Of a stretch of DNA of 64,000 nucleotides, positions 43,763 through 54,388 are shown piece by piece. Numbering within the stretch: the first letter of the stretch is position 1; every line of letters starts with the position of its first letter. Position numbers and translations under genes: made by a program. The notes below the pieces were generated by a model. That model was not told the origin of the DNA. It was given only the letters and a program-made list of their open reading frames with translations, and made no database searches. Origin of the DNA: Eustoma russellianum (lineage: Eukaryota > Streptophyta > Magnoliopsida > Gentianales > Gentianaceae); contig AP025057.1 in assembly GCA_036186865.1 (NCBI GenBank), positions 23,531,366 through 23,595,365 of the forward strand, read 5' to 3'.

Positions 43763-44850
43763 TTGGACTCATCATTAAGCTTTTGTATGTGTAGGACCTC
43801 ATCTTGTTTATCATCATGAAGCAAATTAGTATCTTGTAGGGAGGAAACTGGAAGAAACGACGGGTCCTCATTGTTTACAACGTGCTGGACTTGAATTTCC
43901 TGCGGTTCCTGCTCAGACAGATGATCTGCGTTTGATTGGCGAGATAAGATTTTTATTGATTCAAACTGCGGATCATGCTCTTCACGCCGAGGTACACCTT
44001 TCTTTGGAGTCCATCTAGTTGCCGGCTGTTTCGACTTTGCTGAATGAGGTTGAAAATCATCACATTTTCCTGTCACATGTCCTAAGCGATGACACGCTGT
44101 GCAAAAGAATGGAAGATCCTCATATATGATATGTTGTAGGAGAAGCCGTTGTTTTGCCTGCAAATACACCTTTTTTGGCAATTCCAGCTACACATCTACC
44201 TCAACACAAACCCTCGCCACTGAAGGCCGCATCTGCAGTTGAGATGTCTAATTTATAAGCATGCAAATGGGTCCAACAGTATCAAAAAGAGCAGACATTT
44301 GATGAAAATGAATTGGCAATCCTGGAAGGGCGATCCAAACAGGAATAATGGGCACATCGACAGAGGGATCAAAATCAACTGTCCATTTAGTAACCCTCAT
44401 ATGACATCCAGATATACTCCATGCACGTTGATAAAAGTATCGAATATAATCAGGCTCATGACGAAAATTTAACAGAATATGCTTTTGGTCGATTAGCGTA
44501 ATGCACAGATCATTACGGAATCTAACTTTTTCAAAATCCTCACGTATTTCCTTCAAAGGAGGGCGTCCGTGCCAAAACGTATCCACCAGCGAAAACCGTA
44601 ACGGTACAACAAGAGCATCAATTTCTTCGTCTGAAAATGAAACCAACGGGATGCCTTTATGTCTAGAGATTATCTTCGGCGAAATTGCTATGGGAACAGT
44701 GGCGGCAGAACCAGAAAAAACGGCCACAAATGTCGGAGGCTGCGATGGCGGCTGCGTGATTGCTAAGCCTAGAGATGAAAGCTGGGATGAAACGGAGAAC
44801 AGGAGAAGTGTGATCGATGAAGATGATTGAAGGAGACGTCAAATTGCAGC
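43763..44850 (-). pseudogene. L1 ORF1, N-terminal part (DUF4283 and zinc knuckle)
   Basis: An RNA-binding ORF1 protein of plant L1 elements. The frame is open from about 44850 without an ATG; an ATG at 44880 (MGALAAAAI) is followed by a stop, suggesting a frameshift. DUF4283 is recognisable: EEIDALVVPLRFSLVDTFWH, RFRNDLCITLIDQKHILLNF, WSISGCHMRVTKWTVDFDPS, PVWIALPGLPIHF. After a frame change come LLLQHIIYEDLPFFCTACHR and LGHVTGKCDDF, a CCHC zinc knuckle (zf-CCHC_4 type). The C-terminal part resumes at 32109. Confidence 0.85.
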
Positions 44851-44960
44851 GGCGGCTAATGCCCCCATGTTTCTCTATCGCCTGAGAGCATCTTTCCTTT
44901 TTTTTTTTTTTGTCCTGTGCTGAATGCTCAGCTATGGACGAATATACTTTGCATCTTTCC

Positions 44961-44963
<3 letters not shown>

Positions 44964-45020
<57 letters not shown>
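44964..45020. repeat. (AT)n microsatellite
   Basis: About 28 uninterrupted AT units between the LINE 5' end and the BolA-like pseudogene. A run of T at 44897-44911 lies in the LINE 5' leader. Confidence 0.95.
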
Positions 45021-45022
<2 letters not shown>

Positions 45023-45102
45023 ATATATAAATACAAATTTCTACTACCGACACTGAAGGTACCCCTAGGTTCTCTGGGCATAACGCAACGGAAAGGGTAG
45101 AG

Positions 45103-45354
45103 ATGGGGGTGACAAAGGAGCTGGTTGAATCTTCTCTGACTTCCAAGTAGTAGTTGATATTTCTGGCGGATGCGGCTCAAGTTTCACAGTTGAGATTGTG
45201 TCAGAGCAATTTCAAGGGAAACGTTTGTTGGAGAGGCACAGAATGGTGAATGATGCCCTGGCAGAGGAGATGAAGGAAATACATGCTCTCTCCATAACCA
45301 AAGCTCTCACCCCTGATCAGTGGAAGGAGCATCAAGATTCACAGAAATCTTAAA
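45103..45354 (+). pseudogene. BolA2-like protein, decayed copy
   Basis: BolA-family proteins partner monothiol glutaredoxins in iron-sulfur handling. The ATG at 45103 starts MGVTKELVESSLTSK, matching the plant BolA2 start. After a frame break comes VVDISGGCGSS, then FTVEIVSEQFQGKRLLERHR, MVNDALAEEMKEIHALSITK and ALTPDQWKEHQDSQKS with TAA at 45352-45354. The conserved stretch between SK and VVDI (about seven residues) is missing and the frame changes there, consistent with a short deletion between AAG repeats. No intron is visible, so it may be a processed copy. A Sirevirus was inserted 98 bp downstream. The resumed flank has AATAAA (about 55876), a possible poly(A) signal once part of the 3' UTR. 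Confidence 0.8.
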
Positions 45355-45452
45355 GCCTGCTGCTTAGATCTTCAAATGCACTACTCTTTTGAAATGTGTG
45401 TCTATAGTCTAATAACCCCAGCTTTACTTCAGGATTCAGCATAACAATGTAA

Positions 45453-46934
45453 TGTTAGATCATGTTGAGTTTTGATGATTTGCACATTTTGGCACATTGA
45501 ACAACCCATTAGGCGCTTCATGTGTGCTGTTTGAAGTCAGAATACTTCGAACGCCTACATTAGGCGCTTAATGTACCTTGGTGGAGTCCAGTACACTTCG
45601 AACGCCTGGATTAGGCGCTTTATGTGAAGTGTCTGGACATGCGAACACTTCGAACGCCTAGATTAGGCGCTTCATGTGAGTGTTTGTAAAACAGGACACA
45701 TTGAACGCCTGATTAGGCGCTTTATGTGACCTGTTGAAATGTGCGAACACTTTGAACGCCTCTTTAGGCGCTTTATGCAGTCCACGATGCCAAAAGGTAC
45801 TTTTCCCCTGGCTGGGCACGTACTCCTAAGTACTTTCTCTGAGTAAAAGTCAGAGTTAGTTCGAACAAGCATGAAGTGCCACATTAAGCGCTTCATGTGA
45901 CTTCGAACGCCTTAAGAAGCCCACATTAGGCGCTTGATGTGACTTCGAACGACTGTTCATTTTCACATCAAGCGCTCAATGTCACATCGAACGCCTGTGC
46001 TTTTGCACATTAGGCGCTTCATGTGACCAACGTTACAAAGGTCTTGAACTTCACTTTTTAACATCAGTTGACTCTTTGTACCCTCTCTTTTTAGTGTCTT
46101 TTTGCAGGCTCCTCTCTGTTGAAGTTTTTCAGGTTTCCTTTCTTGGCATTCAATTTGAAATCTCTCCAAGAATGTTGCTACATGCCAAAGGGAGATCTCC
46201 AATGATGAGGACTCACCAACACATGATGCCAAAACCCATTAATGTCAGTGCAGAGGGTTTCAAACGGGAAGAAACTTTGAAGTTGATAAAATAGGGTTTC
46301 TTCCACATTCTTCACCAACTTTCTACTACACAAGCTCTCAAGTTCTCTCAAGCTCAAGCTCTCAAAATATTTGTAATCTTTATACATCTTTACTTTATTG
46401 TTGAGAGTGATTATTGTAAGAAGAAGAGTCTTCTTCTTGGTGAGATTTTCTGCGAGAGATTTGGTAGATTGTTGGTCAAGGAGCAAGGGTGCTTCTTGTT
46501 TGAGATCTCTAGACTTTGAAGGGTTAGTTGATAGTGTGTTGTGCACTATTCTCCCTACAAGATTTCTTTGAGGGCAAAGAAGATCTTTGGAGGCTAGACT
46601 TCAAAGGGTTAGATTTCTTGGTTGTGGTCTAGGCAAAGTGCCTAGTTTTCTGTTTTCTGGATTTTGTTCTTTGTTTGTTGTTTCCCCCAAAAGAAATAAC
46701 AAACCCCCATTTCAAAATCCTTCTTGTGAAACATCAAGAAGGTAGAGGAGTAGAGTCATTTGACTTGAACCTCTCTACATACTCGTGTTCTTTCTTGTCT
46801 TTCAAGTTTTATCTTTCTAAAGAACACATCCAAGTATTGGTTGCACTCAAAAACGAAATTAGCCACAAAATATCCATACTTGGTGAACACACTATTCAAC
46901 CCCCCCCTTCTAGTGTGTTCTAAGGGACCTAACA
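45453..46934 (+). repeat. 5' LTR of the Sirevirus
   Basis: 1482 bp, TG..CA. It carries the GGCGC array at 45505-46025. Near its end is CCCCCCTTCTAGTGTGTT then GGGACCTAACA, a terminus shared with the LTR at 61093. Confidence 0.95.
45505..46025 (+). repeat. GAACGCCT..AGGCGCTTCATGTG hairpin array in the LTR
   Basis: About ten units, the first six on a period near 51 bp (GAACGCC around 45549, 45600, 45652, 45702, 45753). Each unit holds AACGCCT, 3-5 bases, then AGGCGCTT, so the arms can pair. Later units are shorter (46-48 bp) and include variants (AAGCGCTTCATG, TCAAGCGCTCAATG). Matching arrays occur in the 3' LTR and in the LTR at 61093. Confidence 0.9.
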
Positions 46935-46936
46935 AT

Positions 46937-46948
46937 TGGTATCAGAGC
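46937..46948 (+). promoter_or_regulatory. Primer binding site
   Basis: TGGTATCAGAGC, two bases after the LTR end. Initiator tRNA-Met type. Confidence 0.95.
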
Positions 46949-46996
46949 ATCATCTTGCTTATTTGAGTCCAAATACAAGATTTGATCATTTCTAGT

Positions 46997-48374
46997 ATGG
47001 ATCCCTTTGTTTTTGATGATTTGGGTTCTCCTACTGCTGAAACCTCCAGAAGAAGGAGGCAGGCCTCTGTTGATGAGGATGTGAGTTCTCCTTCTGCTGA
47101 TATTTCCAGAAGAAGGAGGCAGGAAACCCTATTCCCTTCTATCTCAAATGTTCATGTTAAAGTTCCCATGTTTGACCCTTTAAACTACCCACTGTGGAAG
47201 TCAAACATGGAAACGTACTTGCGTTCTTGTTCTCACAGAATATGGGTTGAGGTCTCAAGAGGATCTATGATTCCCATTGATATTGATGATCCTACTCCTG
47301 AGGAGGAGTTCCAGTTGGCCATAAATAGCAAGGCTCTTGCTATTTTAAATAGCTCTCTTTCCACAAATGAGAGAGCTCAGATTCAAGGTGTTCAATCCGC
47401 ACATGAGGCTTGGACAAAGCTTGAGATGATCCACGAAGGAACATCTCAAGTAAGAAAGGCTAAACGGAGACAGTTGATAAAACAATTCTACAACTTCACT
47501 GTCCCAAAGGTGAAAAAATTGAAGAGTCCATCCAAAGATCACCAAACTTGTCAACCTTCTCAAAGCGGTTGGCAAGAAGATAGAACAAGAAGATTTAAAT
47601 CATTGCTTCCTAAACAGTTAGGAAGAGAATGGAACGCAAAAGTGACGGCCATTGAGGAGTCCAAGGATCTTGAAACAATCACCTTGGACGAGTTATATGG
47701 GAATCTCATCACTTATGAGATTCATTTAGATGCACAAGAGAAGAATGATCCTATTCGCCAATCTTCAAAGGCTTTGGTTTGTAGAGTCGGAGGACTCGGA
47801 TGATGAAGTCGGACTTCTTGTCAAAAGATTCCGACGTATTGCGAGAAAGAATGGTGACGAAGCAAGGAGATTCGTCAAGGAAAGATACCCAAAGGACAAG
47901 GTGAAGGACCAAGAGAATAAATGCTACAAATGTGGGAAGCTTGGTCACTTCATGAAGGATTGTCGGGTGAAAGAGCCGCAACTCAAAGACAAGAAGGCCA
48001 TCTACCAAAGGAAGAAGGCTTTGCAAGCGGAGGTAGCCCATTGGGAGAGCTTTCTTTCCGGATCCGAAAGCGACAATGGCGATAGAGATGATCTTGCACT
48101 CACGGGGGTGGTGGAAGATGATCTCGACAAGGAATTCTTTGCACTAATGGCCATCGACGATGACAAGGAGGTATGCAATATTTCATCTCACTATAAAATT
48201 ATTGATGAACGAGATGATTTAATTCAAGAAAATGATCTCCTTGATTTAAAATATCAACGTGTCAAGAAAGAGTTTAGAGCATGCATAAATGAATATAATG
48301 ACACGTTAGAAAATCACATTGCATTGCAACTTGAGCATGACATATTTTTAAACAATGCATGTGATTGCACTTGA
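46997..48374 (+). pseudogene. Sirevirus gag (frameshifted)
   Basis: ATG at 46997 (MDPFVFDDLGSPTAETSRRRRQ). A near-repeat of the first segment gives SSPSADISRRRRQE, so the SRRRRQ motif occurs twice. UBN2 region: FDPLNYPLWKSNMETYLRSC, INSKALAILNSSLSTNERAQ, AWTKLEMIHEGTSQV. The frame shifts at about 47510 and again before SLLPKQLGREWNAKVTAIEE. From 47730 the C-terminal part has a zinc knuckle CYKCGKLGHFMKDC (47922-47963) and a coiled coil with acidic stretches (SGSESDNGDRDD). Related to the gags at 23919-25209 and 62594-63760. Confidence 0.85.
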
Positions 48375-51300
48375 AGAGAAACATGATTTGATGAAATCAT
48401 GTGCTCAAGCCCTTGAGGATAAGAAAAATGATTCAAGGGTAGGTGCTAAAGAGATAGAGAATAAAGATGCATCTAGGCCAAGCATGAAAGTCAAACCTAG
48501 TGTCATGTATGCATCTAAGAAGGGAAATAAAAAGGAACAAGCACAAGTGATCAAGGAGTCTAAAACCTCCTTGAAGAAGCAAAGGCACATGCCTAAACAA
48601 AAGGCTAGTGCACCAAAGGTATCACAACCTTTGGTCCATGTTGTGAAACAAAAACCTTCTACTATTCCAAAGAAGGTGGTTCCTGAGAAGGAAACACGAC
48701 ATGTGCCAATGCACAAACATTCGCACAAGCATGCACCAACACACAAGCATACTCCTACATGTTTTTATTGCAATAGGAAAGGTCATGTAGAGAGAGTATG
48801 TAGAGCTAAGAATAATAAGAATCTTGTGTGGGTGCCGAAAGGCGAGATGAAGGTAACTAACCTTCAAGGACCCAAAATAAAAAGGGTACCAACTTCATAT
48901 GGTTCTTTTGTAGGCCCTAGCACTCAATGGAGAGAAAGCGAAGACAAGAAGGTCAAATGGGTCGTGGACAGTGGGTGTTCCAACCATATGACGGGAGACA
49001 AACGTCTCTTCCATAGACTCACTATGCAAGACGGAGGAGTTGTCCACTTTGGCGGTAGCAAAGGCCAAATCAAAGGACATGGTATTGTGGGTACGATTCC
49101 TTCTCTCTTAGTGATGTCTTATATGTTGTAGGTCTTAAGTTTAACTTGATAAGTGTCAGTCAACTTTGTGATGCTAATTATGAGGTAACGTTTTTGAAAA
49201 CAAAGTGTGTTGTGAAAAAGGAAGAAAAGATTTCATTTGAGGCTTTGCGTTTCAAAATATTTACAAAGTTAGCATCAATGATTTGGTTTCTCAAAATGTA
49301 TCGTGTCTAGTTGCTAAGAATGATTTGACGCAACTATGGCATAGACGTCTCGGACATGTATGTTTCAAAACATTTAAATTTATTTGCGAAAATGATAAAG
49401 TCCGAGGCCTTCCAAAAATGAGTTTGAAAACAATGACTTATGTGACACTTGTCAAAAGGCGAAACTTGTGAAAACAAGTTTCAAACCAAGACAAATATTT
49501 CCACCTCCAAGCCCCTACAATTGCTTCATATGGATTTGTATGGGGATGTTGGAATAAGAAGCTTGGGTGGCAAACATTACACCTTCGTGGTTGTAGATGA
49601 CTATACTCGTTATACGTGGGTGATGTTTCTTGCTAAGAAAAGTGATGCATGTAGTGAGTTTATAAGTCTAAGTAAACGATTGGAAAATCATGTGGGTGAC
49701 ACCATCAAAACCATCCGTAGTGATCGTGGTGGTAGAGTTCGATGGTGATTTCGAAAGGTTTTGTGTATCCAAAGGATACTCTCATGATCTTTCGGCACCT
49801 AGAACCTCCTCAACAAATGGTGTGGCCGAACGGAAAATAGAACTCTACAAGAAATGTGTAGAGCAATGTTAAACGAGTTCGGTTTGCCCAAGTATTTTTG
49901 GGCGAAGCGGTTAATGCCGCTTGCCATGTGATCAATCGTGTCTATTTGAGACCATATCTAAATGTGACACCGTATGAGCTTTGGAATGGAAAAGTTCCCA
50001 ACATTGGGTATTTCAAAGTCTTTGGTTGCAAGTGTTTTATACTTAATACCAAAGATACTTTGGACAAACTTGACCTCAAAGCGGATGAAGGTATCTTTTT
50101 AGGTTATGCTCAAATAGTAAAGCATTTCGTGTTTTCAACAAAAGGAGTCAAAAGGTGGAAGAATCAATCCATGTTAAGTTTAATGAGTCACTTAGTGATG
50201 AACCTAAACTTAATGAGGATTGTGAGGAGGATGAAGATGTGAGTCCTCAAGAAGAAATTCTTGAGGATGTACCTATGGTTGTTCCTCAACGAGAGATCGT
50301 TGATGATCCTCCAAATGGAAACATCTTCGTTGACTTGAGAGTTGAACCTCTCGAAGGCACTCCTCCACCTTGTGTAGATGAACTTAGTGAGCCACGTAGA
50401 AGTGTCTCCTCTACTCATGTTGATTCACAAAATGTAGAAAATGCATCACAAATTCCGGAACATGAGGTTCATGATGATAATGAAGGTTCATCTCTTCCGG
50501 AACATGATCAAGAGGAAGTTGGAGGTGATGTCTCAAATCTTCCTAGATCATTTAAGCATAAAAGTTCTCACCCTCAAGAGTTAGTCATAGGTGATTTAAA
50601 TAGAGGTATCACCACACGAAGGCAATATAGAGAGAATGCATTTGTCTCTCTTATAGAGCCTAAAAATATTAAAGACGCACTTCTTGATGAAAAATTGGAT
50701 CTTGGCTATGTAAGAAGAATTAAACCAATTTGAAAGAAGTGATGTTTGGGAGTTAGTTCCCAAACCAAACGATCATCCTATTATTGGTACGAAATGGGTC
50801 TTTCGTAACAAGATGGATGATCAAGGTAATGTCACTAGAAACAAGGCTAGGTTAGTTGCTCAAGGATACCGTCAAGAAGAAGGTATTGAATTTTGATGAG
50901 ACATTTGCACCCGTAGCACGACTTGAAGCTATTAGAATGTTATTAGCATATGCTTGTTATAGAGATTTTACACTTTACCAAATGGATGTTAAATCCGCAT
51001 TCTTGAATGGTGTTATTCAAGAGGAAGTGTATGTTGCACAACCTCCCGGGTTTGAATGTCATGATTCACCACATCATGTCTTCAAACTTAAAAAGGCTCT
51101 TTACGGCCTCAAACAAGCTCCAAGAGCTTGGTACGAGAGGTTAAGTACTTTTCTTCTTAATAATGGTTTTTTTCAAGAGGTAAAGTTGACACTACTTTGT
51201 TCATAAAAGACAAGGCAGGAATCATTTAATTGTTCAAGTATATGTTGATGATATTATTTTTGGTGCTACTAACAATTGTCTTTGTGAGCAATTTGCTAGT

Positions 51301-52185
51301 CTTATGCAAGGTGAGTTCGAGATGAGCATGATGTGCGAGCTAAATTATTTCCTTGGATTACAAATCAAGCAAACCAAAGATGGTGTGTACATTTCCCAAG
51401 CCAAATACACAAGAGACTTGCTCAAAAAGTACAACTTTGGTGAAGGAAGAGAGGTGAACACTCCTATGAGCACAAGTGCAAAGCTTGACAAGGATGAAAA
51501 AGGAAAGCATGTCGAGGGTAACCTTGTATCGTGGCATTATAGGTAGCCTACTTTACTTGACGGCTAGTAGACCCTATATTTTACATGCGGTATGCTTATG
51601 TGCTAGATTTCAAAGTGATCCTAGGGAGATGCATTTTATTGCGGTAAAACGCATCCTTAGATACCTTAGAAGTACTTTGAAATTTGGTTTATTTTATCCT
51701 AAGAATGCATGTTTTGATTTAAGAGGTTATTGTGACTCCGATTATGCGGGGAGTCTAGTTGATAGAAGAGCACCTCCGGAACTTGTCAGTTTCTTGGAGA
51801 TTGTCTCGTTTCTTGGTACTCCAAGAAACAAAACAGTGTGTCTCTCTCTACGGCGGAATCCGAATATGTGTCGGCCGCCTCGTGTTGTGCACAATTGTTA
51901 TGGATGACTAACACGTTAAATGATTATAACATTCACTTCTCAAATGTGCCTATTTTGTGTGATAACACGTCCGCCATAAATATTGCACAAAATCCCGTCC
52001 AACATAGTCGGACCAAGCATATTGAAGTGAGGTATCATTTCATCCGTGATTGTGTACAAAAGAACTTGGTAAGTGTAGAATTTGTTCCTACACATGACCA
52101 ACTTGCAGACATTTTCACGAAACCCTTGCCTAGCGATGTCTTTTTATCCATAAGAAGTAGGTTAGGGTTGCTCAATATGGGTTGA
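48355..52185 (+). pseudogene. Sirevirus pol (frameshifted)
   Basis: Frames in order: second zinc knuckle CFYCNRKGHVERVC (48770-48801); protease VVDSGCSNHMTGDKRLF (48961 on); GAG-pre-integrase LTQLWHRRLGHVCFK (49283-49471); integrase core HMDLYGDVG, VVDDYTRYTWV, RSDRGG and GVAERK (49449-49872); integrase C-terminal part (49898-50242); acidic linker (50155-50733); RT with MDVKSAFLNGVIQEEVYVAQ and YVDD (51241-51252); RT end MSMMCELNYFLGLQIK; RNase H (51838-52185, TAESEYVSAASCCAQLLW, ending LADIFTKPLP). At least eight frame changes, mostly consistent with single-base indels. Catalytic motifs are preserved. Confidence 0.9.
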
Positions 52186-52229
52186 CAAAACCATCTTGAG
52201 TTTTGAGCACGAAATTTCAAACATTTTCA

Positions 52230-52500
52230 AGATCAGTACCATAAAGGCGCTTTATCTAAAATTGTTCAGGCGTTCGATGTTACATCACGCGCCTGATGCT
52301 AAGGATTCACTCGTTCAAAGTGACATCAGGCGCTTTATTAGGTCGTTCGATGTAGATTAAGCGCTGATCTGAGTGTGTTCACTCGTTCGAGAGTAACATT
52401 AAGCGCGCAATCCTCCCTTACACAGTCGTTTCAATGTGAAATTAGGCGCTTCTCTTCATTTGTGAAGTCGTTCGAGTCACATTAGGCGCTTTAACCCCTA
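52230..52500 (+). repeat. GGCGC/CGTTCGA array between pol and the third ORF
   Basis: About seven AGGCGCTT or AGGCGTTCGATG units (52243, 52271, 52327, 52340, 52445, 52485 region), the same theme as the LTR array but more degenerate. It lies 45 bp after the pol stop. Confidence 0.8.
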
Positions 52501-52823
52501 TTCTTTCACTATCTTTTCGCCGCCTCTTCAGTTTTTCGCGCCATTCAAGGACCATCAATTCACAGCCGACTCTTTCTCTCCCCTCTCCACGTCTGCCTCT
52601 TCCTCTTCCCAATACAATCCAACTTTTTATCTTCTTCCTCACTCCTCTCTCTCCCACTCTCCCACTTCTCCCTTACCTCCCTCTCCACCATTTACTACAA
52701 GAACTCTTCATCTTCCTCCCTTCACCTTTAAAATCCAACCTCTCCTCTTTCTTCCTTTCTTCACTCGTATCTTCATCATTTCCTCTAATCTTCAAAGACC
52801 CTTCTCCTCAAATTCCTCCAACA
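52501..52823 (+). promoter_or_regulatory. Promoter- and 5' UTR-like region of the third ORF
   Basis: CT-rich DNA with TTTTTCGCGCC, a weak TATA-like CCTTTAAAATCC (about 52728) and a pyrimidine-rich leader, ending CCTCCAACAATGGCTTCC, an excellent plant start context. The related element has a clear TATAAAAG in the same place (16942-16949). Inference from composition and position. Confidence 0.45.
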
Positions 52824-54180
52824 ATGGCTTCCGCTGGTCCTTCAAAACGTCCAAGATCCCAAAAGCGAAAAACAACGGCTGGACAAGGTATTGTCGAGCC
52901 TCCTGCAATCGTCACCATTCGCGAAGGGCTCATCAAGGACAACTTTCCTTGGTTGAAGAAGTTTGAGCCCGACATCAAGAAACCTCCGCGCTCAATTGAT
53001 AAAGGTGTTCACGTTTCCTACCATTCCTGCATGCTATACCAGGAGTGGGTAGCAAACAACCGTCTGATAATCCCTCTGAAGCTGCTCAACCTCAGCAACG
53101 TGCCTGAGACGAGCAGTGCACTGAAATTGTTCCTTTCCTGGAACACCAAGCTGGACATCCCTTTGGTCCAGACTTGACATGCAAAAATTCTCCCGCGAGC
53201 ACACCCGGCTGTTTCTACTCCAATCTGTGGGTCACCCCACAATCTGAGTCTCAAACCTTTCTCTCTCAACTCCTTCGTTGATGGTACTCCTCTTAGCTTC
53301 ACTGTCCCTGAAATCTGTGATGTTTTGCGTATCAGAAATGAGGGCTTGACAGATTTCTCCGTATTTGGACTTGGAGTTCCAAATACGGCGTCCCCGAACA
53401 GGACGTTAAATTTGATTTGGGGTACTACCCCTCTAAAAAGACTCAGAACATGCCGTTGGTGGATCGCATTCTGCTCGCGGTTGTCACCTACTGCATCAAT
53501 GGTAAGGCCACTAGAAATCCCAGTAACATGGATTTCTATGTCTCTTACCGCCTCAAGCAACCTTACTCAGCTGAATCTGGCCTGGATCATCATCGAAGTC
53601 ATGTTTGCGGCCCTTCGAAAGGGGTCCAAAGCTCTGCCTTTTGCCAACATTGTCACGATTTTGCTCAATCCAAAGGCGTTGTTATTAATGATGATGATTT
53701 GTCCACCGTTGCCAAATCCGATCTTTATGATCACTATAACATCGCCCAGGCCGTTTGACTCGCAGAAAAGGAAAGCCACCACTATTCCTGACGATGATGA
53801 GGTCGAGAAAGGACCTCCTGATGCCACGGGTGGTAGTGATTCCTCGGAATTACTATCACGCATTGCTGCCCTTGAACAAACCGTTCAGCAGTTGCATCTT
53901 CGTGATGCTGAGCATGAAGCTCGGCATGCGCGAAATGAACTGCGCATGACTGCATTTCGCAATGCATTCATGCAGATCAGTCCATGGGCACTTCCTCCCC
54001 TAATTTTGATGATTTAGGGGGAGAAAGTGGTAGTGGGTGGCGGTGGTGATGGTGCTGGTGGAGTGCTGGTGATGCTGCTGGTGGTGCTGGTGGATCCATG
54101 GGTGGGTTCACAACGGATTTGCCGCTAGTGGAGGTTTTGGTTTTAGTGGGTTTACACCACCAAGTGGTGGTTCCATGTAA
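52824..54180 (+). pseudogene. Third ORF of the Sirevirus, unknown function (frameshifted)
   Basis: ATG at 52824 in a good context starts MASAGPSKRPRSQKRKTTAG, a basic nuclear-signal-like N-terminus, then DNFPWLKKFEPDIKKPPR, YHSCMLYQEWVANNRLI. The first frame stops at 53175-53177. Later pieces in other frames are SFTVPEICDVLRIRNEGL, MPLVDRILLAVVTYCINGK, FYVSYRLKQP and LRKGSKALPFANIVTILL. The last frame has SSELLSRIAALEQTVQQLHL (coiled coil), then a glycine-rich end to TAA at 54178-54180. Parts resemble the Transposase_32 (putative plant transposon protein) domain by eye. No signal peptide or membrane segment is seen, unlike an envelope protein. Homologue: 16500-16730. Confidence 0.65.
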
Positions 54181-54314
54181 TTTTTTTATATTTGTTGGTG
54201 TTAATTGTTTTTCTGCAATTATTGAATGAAATTTTTATAACTTGAATCTATTGTTGATGTTCATTAAAATTGTTTCATCATTTCATTCAAGTTATTTCTT
54301 TTTCATTGCACTTA

Positions 54315-54388
54315 GTGAGGGGGAGCATATATTAAGGGGGAGCTTTGTTAAGTTATGCATATTGTGAAATCATCAAAAAGAGGGAGAA
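54315..54388 (+). promoter_or_regulatory. Multiple polypurine tracts before the 3' LTR
   Basis: GTGAGGGGGAG (54315-54325), AAGGGGGAG (54334-54342) and AAAAAGAGGGAGAA (54375-54388), the last touching the 3' LTR. These prime plus-strand DNA synthesis. Repeated tracts are a known Sirevirus trait. Confidence 0.8.

Larger units (their letters stand above)
27480..44880 (-). mobile_element. L1-type LINE, near full length, split by two younger insertions
   Basis: Reading from 44880 down: 5' leader, ORF1 (DUF4283 plus zinc knuckle), then ORF2 with endonuclease, reverse transcriptase, zf-RVT and RNase H, ending about 27480. Removing the three-LTR Copia array (32110-43762) and the solo LTR (30558-31164) leaves about 5.1 kb, a normal size for plant L1. 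The Copia insertion is flanked by TCGGA and TTGGA and splits ORF1. The solo LTR is flanked by AACGA twice and splits ORF2. Coding frames are damaged. No clear poly(A) tail or target duplication was found at its 3' end. Confidence 0.85.

Noticed and set aside
45505..46025. CRISPR-like array (regular repeats with spacers)
   Set aside because: Repeats are degenerate, spacers are related, and the array lies inside a plant retrotransposon LTR.
52824..54180. Envelope-like gene
   Set aside because: Position fits, but no signal peptide, transmembrane stretch or coiled-coil-plus-TM layout is visible; the N-terminus is basic and the C-terminus glycine-rich.
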